Shown here in pieces: positions 1 to 6,534 of a stretch of 18,449 nucleotides of DNA. Source of the DNA: CAVQGZ01 sp964356295 (GTDB lineage Bacteria; Actinomycetota; Actinomycetes; Jiangellales; Jiangellaceae); the NCBI GenBank assembly GCA_964356295.1, contig CAYHHE010000059.1, forward strand, positions 1 through 18,449. Reading direction: 5' to 3'. The notes beneath the pieces were generated by a model that saw nothing but the letters and a program-made list of their open reading frames with translations, was not told the DNA's origin and searched no databases. The position numbers were made by a program, and so were the translations under genes. How positions within the stretch are numbered: position 1 is the stretch's first letter; every line of letters starts with the position of its first letter.

Positions 1-123
1 AACCCGCAGGTCAACCCCCGCAACAAGCCGACCAGCGGCCGTAACTTCGGCCTAGATCCGAGAGATCTGCCTCGAGGTGACCTCGCTTCTCTGCCGTCCC
101 TCGTGCTCGGCTCCGGATGGCAG

Positions 124-717
124 TCAACGAGGTCCGCGGCTGCCGCCGCAGGCGCGCCAGGTGAGGTCGGCGACTCGATGGGCCCAGTCGTCGGGGACGT
201 CGGCGCCGCTGATGGCGAAGGCGTACCAGGATCCGGTCAACAGGCTGCCGGCGACGGCGAGGTCGGCGTCGCTGTCCAGGTGGCCAGCGTCGATGCCGCG
301 CTGGAGGCAAGCGCGCAGCCGGGCGCGCCGAGGAGCGACGAGGTGCTCGCGGTAGCGGGCCTGGAACTGCGGGTCGACCCCGTCTTGCAGCATCACCCCG
401 GCCAGCGCGACGGCGGCGGTGTCGGTGATGCAGTGCCGGAAGTGCTCGAGCTCGGCGACGAGATCGGCGAAGGCGTCGTCGCTGGTGGGGGGCGGGGCGA
501 TCTCGGCGAGGTTGGCCACGGCGGCGACGGCGAGGGCGAGCTTGGTGGGCCAGCGTCGGTAGATGGTGGGGCGGGTGGTGCCGGCGTCCTCGGCGACTGC
601 GGCGATCGACAGCCCAGCCAGGCCGTGGCAGGCCATGTGGCGTCGCGCGGTGGCTAGCACGACGCTGTCGATGCTGGTGTCGCGGGGGCGGCCGACCGCT
701 GCGGCCTGGGCGCCCAT
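124..717 (-). CDS. TetR/AcrR-family transcriptional regulator
   Basis: A 197-residue DNA-binding repressor, the usual TetR size. The N-terminal helix-turn-helix lies at about residues 20-65 and includes GLSIAAVAEDAG followed by TTRPTIYRRWPTK, a typical TetR recognition-helix signature. The rest is an alpha-helical ligand-binding and dimerisation domain, probably of a TetR_C type, with no recognisable ligand. I chose the ATG at 717 because the reading frame upstream (to 744) adds nine residues outside the TetR fold. The gene is divergent from the LtrA-like gene at 958. The shared 240 bp region holds an 8 bp inverted repeat that could be its operator, so it may control itself and the neighbour; that is inference. 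The family call is sound; the effector is unknown. Confidence 0.9.
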   Translation of the reverse strand: MGAQAAAVGRPRDTSIDSVVLATARRHMACHGLAGLSIAAVAEDAGTTRPTIYRRWPTKLALAVAAVANLAEIAPPPTSDDAFADLVAELEHFRHCITDTAAVALAGVMLQDGVDPQFQARYREHLVAPRRARLRACLQRGIDAGHLDSDADLAVAGSLLTGSWYAFAISGADVPDDWAHRVADLTWRACGGSRGPR

Positions 718-752
718 CCGGTCAGGATAGCCAATCCAGATCAAGTTTCGCT

Positions 753-783
753 ACAGGCATGTATTGCATTGCTCGATGCCTGT
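753..783. promoter_or_regulatory. Inverted repeat in the TetR/LtrA divergent region, candidate operator
   Basis: A perfect 8 bp inverted repeat: ACAGGCAT at 753-760 and ATGCCTGT at 776-783, with 15 bp between. A nested GCAT/ATGC pair lies inside. It sits 36 bp upstream of the TetR start and is the most A+T-rich patch of the region. TetR proteins often bind such palindromes in divergent promoters, but the binding role is inferred. No convincing -35/-10 pair was found; TTGCTA at 783-788 is a weak -35 candidate for the rightward gene. Confidence 0.4.
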
Positions 784-957
784 TGCTAGGGTCCCGGCTA
801 TCTGTTACACATCGGTAGCGGAATGGATTGGGGCGGGAGCCATCGACGGCTGCAGGACCATCGAGGACCACGGCGTTGAGGGCGGCGACGTGGTGCACAG
901 CCCCCAGCCGAAGTGGGCGGCGTCTCGCGAGTATCGCCCCACCCCGGCGGTGCCGCG

Positions 958-2103
958 ATGACAACGCCGGACAACCCGACCTCTGCGGTACGGGGCCGCC
1001 TGCGTGCCTCCGGGGACCAAGGCGTCACCTTCGTCGAGCTCTTCTTCGACCTCGTATTCGTCTTCGCTCTCACCCAGATCACCAAGATCGTCGTGGAGGA
1101 CCTCACTTGGGCGGGGGCAGCCGAGGCGGTGGTCGTCTTCTGGATGATCTGGTGGGCCTGGACGCAATTCACCTGGGCGCTGAACCCCGCCGACACCACC
1201 CACGGAGCCGTCCGGCTGGTCACCCTGCTGGCCACCGCCGCCGGGTTCCTCCTCGCCGTCAACGTCCCGGGCGCCTTTGACGCCTCCGGGCTCTGGTTCG
1301 CCGTCCCATATGTCACCGTGCGACTCCTCGGCCTGGGCATCTACCTCGCTGTGGCCACCGGCAACCCCGACCAGCTCGCCGCCGTCCGCGGCTTCGCCCT
1401 TCGTTCCGGGCTGCCCCTGCTCCTGGTCCTCGTCGGCGCGGCGGTTCCCTCACCTGCCCGGGCCTGGGTCTGGCTCGCCGTCATCGTCCTTGACCTGGTC
1501 GCTGCCGGCCGCGCCGGCGGTGACCAGCAGTGGGACGTCCGCCCCGGCCACTTCGCCGAGCGTCACGGCCTGTTCGTGATCATCGCCCTCGGAGAGTCCC
1601 TCATCGTCGCCGGCCAGAGTGTCCTGCAATCGGAGTCGTCCGAGCTACTCATCCCGGTCGCCATCGGCGCCGTCGCCGTCACCTGTCTCCTGTGGTGGCT
1701 GTACTTCGGCTGGTGGCAGCTCGCCATGGAGCATCAGCTCTCCCGCCGCAGCGGTGCCGACCAGTCCCGCCTGGCCCGCGACGCGTACACCCTGCTCCAC
1801 TTCCCCCTCGTCGCTGGCATCATCGCCATCGCCGCCGGTATCGAGGAGATGGTCCTGCACCCCGACCACCCGCTTCCCACGGTCGTCCGGGCGGCCCTTG
1901 CCGTCGGCCTTCTCCTCTACCTCGGGGCCACCGACCTCGCCTGGTGGCGCGCCTCGCGACGCCTGCTGCGGGCCCGCACGGTCGGGGCGCTCGTCCTCGC
2001 CACAGCCGTCGCCTTCATCGAGACCACCGCCCTCGGTGAGGTCGCCATCGTCGCCGCCGGTCTCGCCCTGCTCAGCGTCCTCGAGCACCGATCGCCTGGG
2101 TAG
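958..2103 (+). CDS. Low-temperature-requirement A (LtrA) family membrane protein
   Basis: A 381-residue polytopic membrane protein. The family hallmark appears near residue 23 as VTFVELFFDLVFVFALTQ. Repeated hydrophobic stretches follow, about nine to eleven membrane segments, including one with LLWWLYFGWW near residue 245. The HGLFVIIALGES motif near residue 204 is also typical of LtrA proteins. The family is named for a Listeria locus needed for growth in the cold; its biochemical activity is unknown. I chose the ATG at 958 because it places the hallmark at its normal distance from the N-terminus; the in-frame ATG at 913 adds 15 poorly conserved residues. No clear ribosome site precedes either start. 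It is divergent from a TetR gene that may regulate it. Confidence 0.9.
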   Translation: MTTPDNPTSAVRGRLRASGDQGVTFVELFFDLVFVFALTQITKIVVEDLTWAGAAEAVVVFWMIWWAWTQFTWALNPADTTHGAVRLVTLLATAAGFLLAVNVPGAFDASGLWFAVPYVTVRLLGLGIYLAVATGNPDQLAAVRGFALRSGLPLLLVLVGAAVPSPARAWVWLAVIVLDLVAAGRAGGDQQWDVRPGHFAERHGLFVIIALGESLIVAGQSVLQSESSELLIPVAIGAVAVTCLLWWLYFGWWQLAMEHQLSRRSGADQSRLARDAYTLLHFPLVAGIIAIAAGIEEMVLHPDHPLPTVVRAALAVGLLLYLGATDLAWWRASRRLLRARTVGALVLATAVAFIETTALGEVAIVAAGLALLSVLEHRSPG

Positions 2104-2306
2104 CTGCCAGAGCACCCGTTATCTCGCGACAACGCCTGGGGTGTCCCACCCGCCGGCTCCTGTGCAGACGTCTCCTCGTGCGTCCTCTGCACTGTCGCCG
2201 GGCTCAGCGCACGAGGGTTGCGGCGTGAACCACGGTCGTCCGGTGTGCACCCGCGTTGGTGGGCACGTGTCTCGGGGCCGGCGTCTCGACAGTGGCACCG
2301 TGTCAT

Positions 2307-2379
2307 GATCCACGGCGGTTCTCGGGATCACCAGCGCCGCGCACCGGATCCGCCGTGGATCACCAGCGCCGCGCACCGG
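2307..2379. repeat. Intergenic palindromic repeat with tandem 23-bp duplication
   Basis: GATCCACGGCGG (2307-2318) and CCGCCGTGGATC (2350-2361) are perfect 12 bp inverted arms around a 31 bp loop. A 23 bp direct repeat overlaps them (2325-2347 and 2357-2379, offset 32 bp). The stretch 2339-2363 matches 3991-4015 with one mismatch in 25 bp, so this is a dispersed element and not a local accident. It lies just upstream of the glycosidase remnant. It resembles REP/BIME-type intergenic repeats, with no coding capacity seen. Together with 2104-2306, where I see no gene, it fills the LtrA-to-remnant spacer. Confidence 0.75.
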
Positions 2380-2385
2380 CCTGCG

Positions 2386-2857
2386 CCTATCGAGGGGCGA
2401 CGCTTGGCAGCAGGCGACGCCGGCCGGGAGCCTTGGCGCGCAAGGGGTTCAGGTGTCCGAACGCGCCTGGGGGACGGTGTGGGAGGACGACCGCGAGTCG
2501 GGGGAGGCATGGAGCCACTTCCCGCCCGACCTCGCCCGCTTGAGGACCACCGGTGGAGCGAGGACGGACTGGCGGCAGTCTGCGAAGAGAACCAGACATG
2601 GTGACCGGGCGGCCTGGCGCTCTGGAATGGCGCCGATCCGATCCTCGAGGAACGGTCCTCGGTATGATCGGCCCCGAGAGCAACCACGGCGAGGACGACC
2701 TTCTGGGCAGGCTCGTCGGGATCTTCCTCGACGGCGACACCGGACGCGATGTGGGGGTCTCGCACCAGACCGGCTGGACGGACTCGTGACCGACCTCGTC
2801 CTGCGTCGCGCCGAGGTGCGTAACGAAGGGGGTCGTGGCGAGGACGGACCAGCATGA
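2386..2857 (+). pseudogene. Remnant of an MGH1-type glycoside hydrolase: both ends kept, middle lost
   Basis: Segments in several frames line up, in order, with what I recall of the large MGH1-type glycosidases of actinobacteria. They are RRLAAGDAG (about 2395), SERAWGTVWEDDRESGEAW (2453 on), EDHRWSEDGLAA (about 2548), LALWNGADPILEERS (2614 on) and GMIGPESNHGEDD (about 2662-2700). The last segment before the break, SHQTGWT, then GLVTDLVLRRA (2760-2815), matches the extreme C-terminus. The family is roughly 900 residues; only about 150 codons remain, so most of the catalytic middle is deleted near 2700. Further damage: frameshifts near 2450, 2535, 2660 and 2780, and an in-frame TGA at 2602. 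The last frame stops at 2855-2857, overlapping the ATG of the next gene, so the two were probably once an operon. The family identity is from memory of the motifs. Confidence 0.7.
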
Positions 2858-3549
2858 GCACACCATCGACGACACCTCCCCCCGCCACCCTCGTGGCCAC
2901 GCGGCGAAGCCTGCACGCGGTGGCCGAGCTGCTCATGGCTGGCCCGCAGCACCGCCTCGCCGGCACGATCCGCCTCGCGGTCACGTCCGACGGCTTCAGC
3001 ACGGTCGCGCTGACGGGTGACCCCAGCCGCCTGGAGGTGCGCGGGGTCAGCCTGCTGGTCAACCGGCCCTCTGGCACGGTAATCGAGCCGCTGGCCGGCA
3101 CCATCGCCGAGCTGGCCGACGCCGTGGGCGTGGAGCCCGGGGCCCCCGTGGGTGTCTACACCGACACCACCGGGGCCGACGAGGCATCGGTCGTGGCCGT
3201 CGACGAGGCCGCTGCCCGGACGATTCTGGCCGCGTTGGCCCGGGGGGACGAGGCCCTGCGGCGCTTCGCTGCGCGCCACCAAGGCCAGGACCCGCCGCCC
3301 CCGGTGCTGTGGCCCGAGCACTTCGACGTCGGCATCTCCCTCGACGAGGTCAACTACGGCGTCTCTCCCGGGGACTCTTTCCTGGCTGAGCCCTACGCCT
3401 ACGTGGGCCCGTGGAGCCCGCGACGCGGCCTCTTCTGGTCTCAGCCGTTCGGGGCGGCTCAGCCGATGAGCAGCCTGGCCGACGACGAGGCGCTCATGGG
3501 CTTCTTCGAGGCAGGCAGGGACGCCGCCGCCACCGACCCGCCGGCCTGA
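2854..3549 (+). CDS. Conserved hypothetical protein
   Basis: An intact 231-residue soluble protein with no signal peptide or membrane segment. The most distinctive part is the C-terminal third: LWPEHFDVGISLDEVNYGVSP, then EPYAYVGPWSPR, then FWSQPFGA. I recognise this as a recurrent conserved block in actinobacterial proteins of unknown function, but I know of no assigned activity. The acidic and aromatic conserved residues would suit a small enzyme or binding fold; that is inference. The ATG at 2854 follows a GAGGA about 10 bp upstream and overlaps the stop of the glycosidase remnant (ATGA), suggesting former translational coupling. It is one of the few undamaged genes between the two palindromic repeats. 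Confidence 0.8.
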   Translation: MSTPSTTPPPATLVATRRSLHAVAELLMAGPQHRLAGTIRLAVTSDGFSTVALTGDPSRLEVRGVSLLVNRPSGTVIEPLAGTIAELADAVGVEPGAPVGVYTDTTGADEASVVAVDEAAARTILAALARGDEALRRFAARHQGQDPPPPVLWPEHFDVGISLDEVNYGVSPGDSFLAEPYAYVGPWSPRRGLFWSQPFGAAQPMSSLADDEALMGFFEAGRDAAATDPPA

Positions 3550-3591
3550 GACGCGCGCACCGCCGGGGGATCTCGTGGAGGTTGTGTCGCT

Positions 3592-3795
3592 CACCAACCT
3601 GCTGCGGAGCTGCAGGCCACCTCGCTGCTGTTCATCGTCGCCGCGGCACAGATCGGGGAGCAGACGGGGCGACTCGATCCGGTCACCGGGGCCGCTCTGG
3701 TGAGCTCGGGCCTGCTGCCGGTGCTCCTCTTTCCGACATCCGCGCTGAGCCTGCTGCGACACGCGGCGAGGCAGCACCGCCGCGTGCTGCGGATC
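3592..3795 (+). pseudogene. C-terminal remnant of a cation:proton antiporter
   Basis: In the frame of the preceding gene, after its stop, the sequence reads ELQATSLLFIVAAAQIGEQTG, then LDPVTGAALVSSGLLPVL, then LFPTSALSLLR. This matches the last two membrane helices of CPA-type Na+/H+ exchangers, where a similar ATSLPFIVVA...LISPATAAALVAAGLLSVLIFP pattern is usual. No start codon or earlier helices are present: homology begins abruptly near 3592, about 45 bp after the stop of the upstream gene. The frame then stays open into unrelated sequence to 4245, so the original stop is gone too. Only about 65 of an expected 400 or so residues survive, so it cannot transport. The family call rests on helix pattern and memory. 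Confidence 0.6.
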
Positions 3796-3899
3796 CGGCC
3801 CCACCCGAGCCGGAACACGTCATGCGGCCCGGCGGCCGTGAGTCCGAGGGGATGTGGAGCGGCGCGCATCCCTGGACAGGCTGCGACCCCCCGGCTCCA

Positions 3900-4015
3900 T
3901 GATCGACGGCGGATGTGGTGCTCCCTGCAGGTGATCCACGGCACCTTTGGTGCGCTGCGGGAACCAGACACGCCGTCGATCAACGCTTCAGCGCACCGAA
4001 TCCGCCGTGGATCAC
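3900..4015. repeat. Two interleaved inverted repeats, related to the repeat at 2307
   Basis: Pair A: TGATCGACGGCG (3900-3911) and CGCCGTCGATCA (3971-3982), a perfect 12 bp inverted repeat. Pair B: 3931-3956 and 3990-4015, 26 bp arms with four mismatches. The arms run A1-B1-A2-B2, so the pairs interlock like a pseudoknot. A and B are themselves near-copies (TGATCGACGG versus TGATCCACGG), so alternative pairings exist. The B2 arm matches 2339-2363 with one mismatch in 25 bp. It lies between the antiporter remnant and the 3' end of nagA. No gene is seen from 3796 to 4111. Confidence 0.75.
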
Positions 4016-4111
4016 AGCCGGGAGTCTGCGGAGGCGGCAGCCCTCGAGCCTGGCGCCGTCCTTGCTGGTCACAGGAGGCGAGTGCACGGGTCAGCAGTCA
4101 CGTGCGTCCTC

Positions 4112-5236
4112 TCAGCCGGCGACGACCTCGCCCTTGTGCCAGACCTGCTGGAGGTGCAGGTCGGAGTCGAGCGCTACCAGGTCAGCGGCCATACCGACCC
4201 CGATGGAGCCGATGTCGGTGCGCCCGAGCAGCCGAGCCGGTGTGACCGACGCTGACTGGACGGCATCGGCCACGCTGAAGCCGGCCTGTTGGACGACGAG
4301 GCGGAAGGCCCTGTCCATTGTCAGCGTGCTGCCGGCCAAGGCGCGTCCCTCGACCAGTCGGGCCACGCCGTCGGTCGCTGTGACGGGGAGGTCGCCGAGC
4401 ATGTACGTCCCATCGGCCTGCCCGGTCGCGGCCATGGCGTCGGTCACCAGGACGATGCGGTCAGCGGGGACCGCCTGGTGGACCATCGCGATGACCGCAG
4501 GGTGGACGTGGATGCCGTCTGCGATGAGCTCCATGTGCATCCTGGGGTCGGCCAGGAGCGCGGGGACGGGTCCTGGCTGTCGGTGGTGGATCGGACGCAT
4601 CTGGTTGAACAGGTGGGTGGCAACGATGCTGCCGGCGTCAATTGCTGCCCGAGTCTGATTCCAGTCGGCGTCGGTGTGACCGATGGCCGACAGGGCCCCG
4701 GCATCGGCGAAGCGACGCACGGTCTCCATCCCGTTGTCCAGTTCCGGTGCCAGGGTGACCATGTGCACTGTGCCGTGGGCCGCGGAGAGAACCGCGTCCA
4801 CCTCCTCCGGCGCTGGTGGGCGAAGCGTCGCGGGGTCGTGCGCGCCTTTCATCTCCGCCGCGATCCACGGCCCTTCGAGATGAGTGCCGGCGATGAGCCC
4901 GTCCTGGACCAGCTCGGCCAGCGCCGCGACGTCCCGCACGAGCGGTTCAGGGTGCGCCGAGACGAGGCTGGCGCAGATGGTCGTCGTCCCGTGCCGGCGG
5001 TGGGTGTGCGCGAAGGTGGCAACCGCCTCCTGGATCGCGCCCACCACCGTGGCGCCGCCACCGCCGTGACTGTGGATGTCGACGAACCCAGGGACGAGGT
5101 AGCCGGCTCGGACCTCGACGCCGTCGGGCACGACGTCCGACACCTCGGTGATCGTTGCGTTCTCAATCGTGACTGCCCCGGGTGACAGCACCTGGCTGCC
5201 GGTGGCAACCGTCTCGGCAGCGATGACGTCCCGCAT
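4112..5236 (-). CDS. nagA: N-acetylglucosamine-6-phosphate deacetylase
   Basis: A 374-residue amidohydrolase that removes the acetyl group from GlcNAc-6-phosphate, giving glucosamine-6-phosphate in amino-sugar catabolism and cell-wall recycling. Family landmarks are in order: metal site HSH within GFVDIHSHGGGG (residues 55-57), THLEGPWI (Glu121), AIGHTDA (His187), THLFNQM (His208), the DGIHVHP segment near 241, and the catalytic Asp266 in LVTDAM. The length is normal for NagA. The ATG at 5236 gives a standard N-terminus (residues 5-20 IAAETVATGSQVLSPG); no good ribosome site precedes it. Its start is only 4 bp past the inferred original stop of the broken toxin gene upstream, so it may be read from that operon. 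No kinase or deaminase partner lies in the window. Confidence 0.95.
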   Translation of the reverse strand: MRDVIAAETVATGSQVLSPGAVTIENATITEVSDVVPDGVEVRAGYLVPGFVDIHSHGGGGATVVGAIQEAVATFAHTHRRHGTTTICASLVSAHPEPLVRDVAALAELVQDGLIAGTHLEGPWIAAEMKGAHDPATLRPPAPEEVDAVLSAAHGTVHMVTLAPELDNGMETVRRFADAGALSAIGHTDADWNQTRAAIDAGSIVATHLFNQMRPIHHRQPGPVPALLADPRMHMELIADGIHVHPAVIAMVHQAVPADRIVLVTDAMAATGQADGTYMLGDLPVTATDGVARLVEGRALAGSTLTMDRAFRLVVQQAGFSVADAVQSASVTPARLLGRTDIGSIGVGMAADLVALDSDLHLQQVWHKGEVVAG

Positions 5237-5240
5237 GAGG

Positions 5241-5644
5241 TCAGGCAACCACGATCGGCAGGTCCAGGCACTCGCGCCGTTGCCTTCATGGCGTGAATCA
5301 GTAGCCCTTCCTCGCTGTCGAGGCGAAGTGCCACGACGTCGAGAAGGGGGCCGGCGGAGTCGAATCCGAGACGCACGTGACGGACCGGACTGTCTTCGTG
5401 CAGATCGATGACGAACACGGCATGTTCGGCGGCTGGACGGCATCGTGCGCAGCGACTCCGTGTCTGCGCGCGGANNNNNNNNNNNNNNNNNNNNNNNNNN
5501 NNNNNNNNNNNNNNNNNNNNNNNNNNNNNNNNNNNNNNNNNNNNNNNNNNNNNNNNNNNNNNNNNNNNNNNNNNGCATGTTCGGCGGCTGGACGGCATCG
5601 TGCGCAGCGACTCCGTGTCTGCGCGCGGAGTCGTGGACCTTCAC
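5241..5644 (-). pseudogene. BrnT-like type II toxin, broken by two frameshifts and the assembly gap
   Basis: Reading leftward, a GTG at 5644-5642 overlaps the antitoxin stop (GTGA) and starts VKVHDSARRHGVAAHDAV. If the gap is collapsed (see the gap entry), the protein continues in a shifted frame with AEHAVFVIDLHEDSP, then VRLGFDSAGPLLDVVALRLD, then LLIHAMKA. It then returns to the first frame as RRECLDLPIVVA, ending at TGA 5243-5241. This is the small BrnT-like toxin pattern (ARRHG...HAV...R.LGFD..G..L.VV.L.....VIHAM), about 90 residues. Removing the apparent -1 and +1 shifts would restore a full gene; as written it is inactive. The intact paralogue in this window is at 15965. The toxic activity (an RNase in BrnT) is known for the family only. 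Confidence 0.6.
5420..5629. other. 100-N assembly gap flanked by an exact 55-bp duplicated end
   Basis: Ns fill 5475-5574. The 55 bp just before them (5420-5474) are identical to the 55 bp just after (5575-5629), and each copy ends exactly at the Ns. This is what two contigs sharing one k-mer of 55 look like when a scaffolder joins them with a fixed 100-N spacer. The likely true sequence has no gap and a single copy, making the window 155 bp too long here. A genuine tandem repeat cannot be excluded. Confidence 0.85.
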
Positions 5645-5775
5645 GCGAGGTAGGACCGGGTGGCTGCGCGGATCGCTTCGGAGCGGCTCACCTGGTCGCG
5701 CTCGGCGCGTTCGGACAGAGCGCCCAACAGGGTGGCGTCGGTCCGCACGGGGACGACCTGCCCAGGCCTGGATGT
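5641..5775 (-). pseudogene. Ribbon-helix-helix antitoxin partner of the broken toxin, start codon apparently lost
   Basis: The sequence SRPGQVVPVRTDATLLGALS followed by ERAERDQVSRSEAIRAATRS ends at TGA 5643-5641. It is a compact 40-odd-residue RHH/CopG-type DNA-binding antitoxin: a beta strand (VVPVRTD), helix 1 (ATLLGALSERAERD), helix 2 (SRSEAIRAATRSYLA). Relatives usually begin MSRP-; here the corresponding codon is ACA (5775-5773), leaving no normal start. A GTG at 5748-5746 could start a 35-residue version lacking part of the strand. The stop overlaps the toxin GTG, the antitoxin-first order usual in type II modules. It would bind its own promoter and neutralise the toxin. It could still be functional from an internal start, but with its toxin frameshifted it is more likely a relic. 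Confidence 0.55.
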
Positions 5776-5904
5776 CCTGCTAGGTGACTGGCTACCCCTG
5801 GATCGCGGCCCTCCCGGCTGCAACCACCAACTGCTGGCCACACAAGCGGGGGTCTCCCTCATGGAGGGCCAGGCGAGTTCGACGATTGAGCCTCTCGTCA
5901 CCAC

Positions 5905-6104
5905 GCGGCGGCGCACCGGAAGCCGCACGCGCCGTGCTGGCCTGGCTGACCCGCCGCGGCGTCTCCAACGTCACCGCGCGCATCGCCCCTGGCCACGCTC
6001 CATCGGAGCGCGTCGCCACGGCCCTGGGCTTCCAGCCGTCGGGCTAGCTCGACGGTGACGGCCAGCAGATCTGGCAGGTCCCTCGACCCCCCGAATCGGA
6101 CTGA
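5905..6104 (+). pseudogene. C-terminal remnant of a GNAT acetyltransferase
   Basis: The frame reads PEAARAVLAWLTRRGVSNVT, then ARIAPGHAPSERVATALGFQ, a good match to the last helix and strands of GCN5-related N-acetyltransferases, including the conserved N-A-x-S-x-R-V-A-x-x-L-G-F pattern (here HAPSERVATALGF). A TAG at 6045-6047 interrupts it, and the same frame continues with LDGDGQQIWQVPRPPE to TGA at 6102-6104, as expected for the family tail. The acetyl-CoA binding loop and N-terminal half are missing, so it is inactive. Nothing recognisable lies between 5776 and 5904 or between 6105 and 6221. Confidence 0.6.
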
Positions 6105-6237
6105 GCTCGCACGCGTCCACCGTGGGCGGGTCGGACGGCACTGGCGCACCGGCCCAGCGCGGCGTATCGGGAGATGAGATGGGGCCCGCACGCCTCGCAT
6201 GAGTCAGGCCGGTGGTTCCGCGGAGGAGGTCGAGACC

Positions 6238-6534
6238 GTGCATCCCTACTACGCACCGGCTGGAACCTCGGCCCGGGCCGGGATGGTTTCGATGGCCGCC
6301 TACCTCACGTTCTGGGCGGTCGTGGTGGCGGTCGCGGCCCGCGAGCTGCACCGGCGGTTCCCCCAGGGCGCCGAGCTCGCCGCGCCCGTCCCCGACAGCG
6401 CCATGACGATGCTTCGTGAGCGGTACGCGGGCGGAGACCTCAACCGCGAGCAGTTCTGGGAGATGGTCGAAGACCTGCGCCTCACGGCGGCCGGTGGCCA
6501 CCAGCGGCCCGCGGCCGAGGGACGTACCCGATGA
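6238..6534 (+). CDS. SHOCT-domain small membrane protein, coupled to the radical SAM gene
   Basis: A 98-residue protein. One membrane segment spans about residues 17-35 (VSMAAYLTFWAVVVAVAAREL). The C-terminal SHOCT motif is at about 54-81 (DSAMTMLRERYAGGDLNREQ then FWEMVEDL), a short helical hairpin found at the ends of many bacterial membrane proteins and thought to mediate oligomerisation or binding. I chose the GTG at 6238 because GGAGG at 6225-6229 is 8 bp upstream; the ATG at 6199 lacks a ribosome site. Its stop overlaps the next start (ATGA at 6531-6534), so the pair is translationally coupled and probably works together. It could be a membrane anchor, a partner or a substrate of the radical SAM enzyme; this is inference. 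Confidence 0.8.
   Translation: MHPYYAPAGTSARAGMVSMAAYLTFWAVVVAVAARELHRRFPQGAELAAPVPDSAMTMLRERYAGGDLNREQFWEMVEDLRLTAAGGHQRPAAEGRTR

Noticed and set aside
73..85. Short palindrome CGAGGTGACCTCG near the left edge
   Set aside because: Only 6 bp arms, beyond the 3' end of the TetR gene, with no T-run or partner site; could be chance at this G+C content.
2325..2379. Possible CRISPR array (two 23-bp repeats)
   Set aside because: Only two copies with a 9 bp spacer, no further repeats and no cas genes; better explained as a duplicated palindromic repeat.
2449..3804. A 451-codon minus-strand open frame
   Set aside because: It is antisense to the conserved hypothetical gene and the remnants on either side; high-GC shadow with Arg/Gly-rich, non-protein-like sequence.
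4112..5644. A 510-codon minus-strand protein spanning the gap
   Set aside because: It depends on 100 arbitrary Ns and a 55 bp duplicated end. nagA starts at 5236, and the upstream part is a separate toxin gene.
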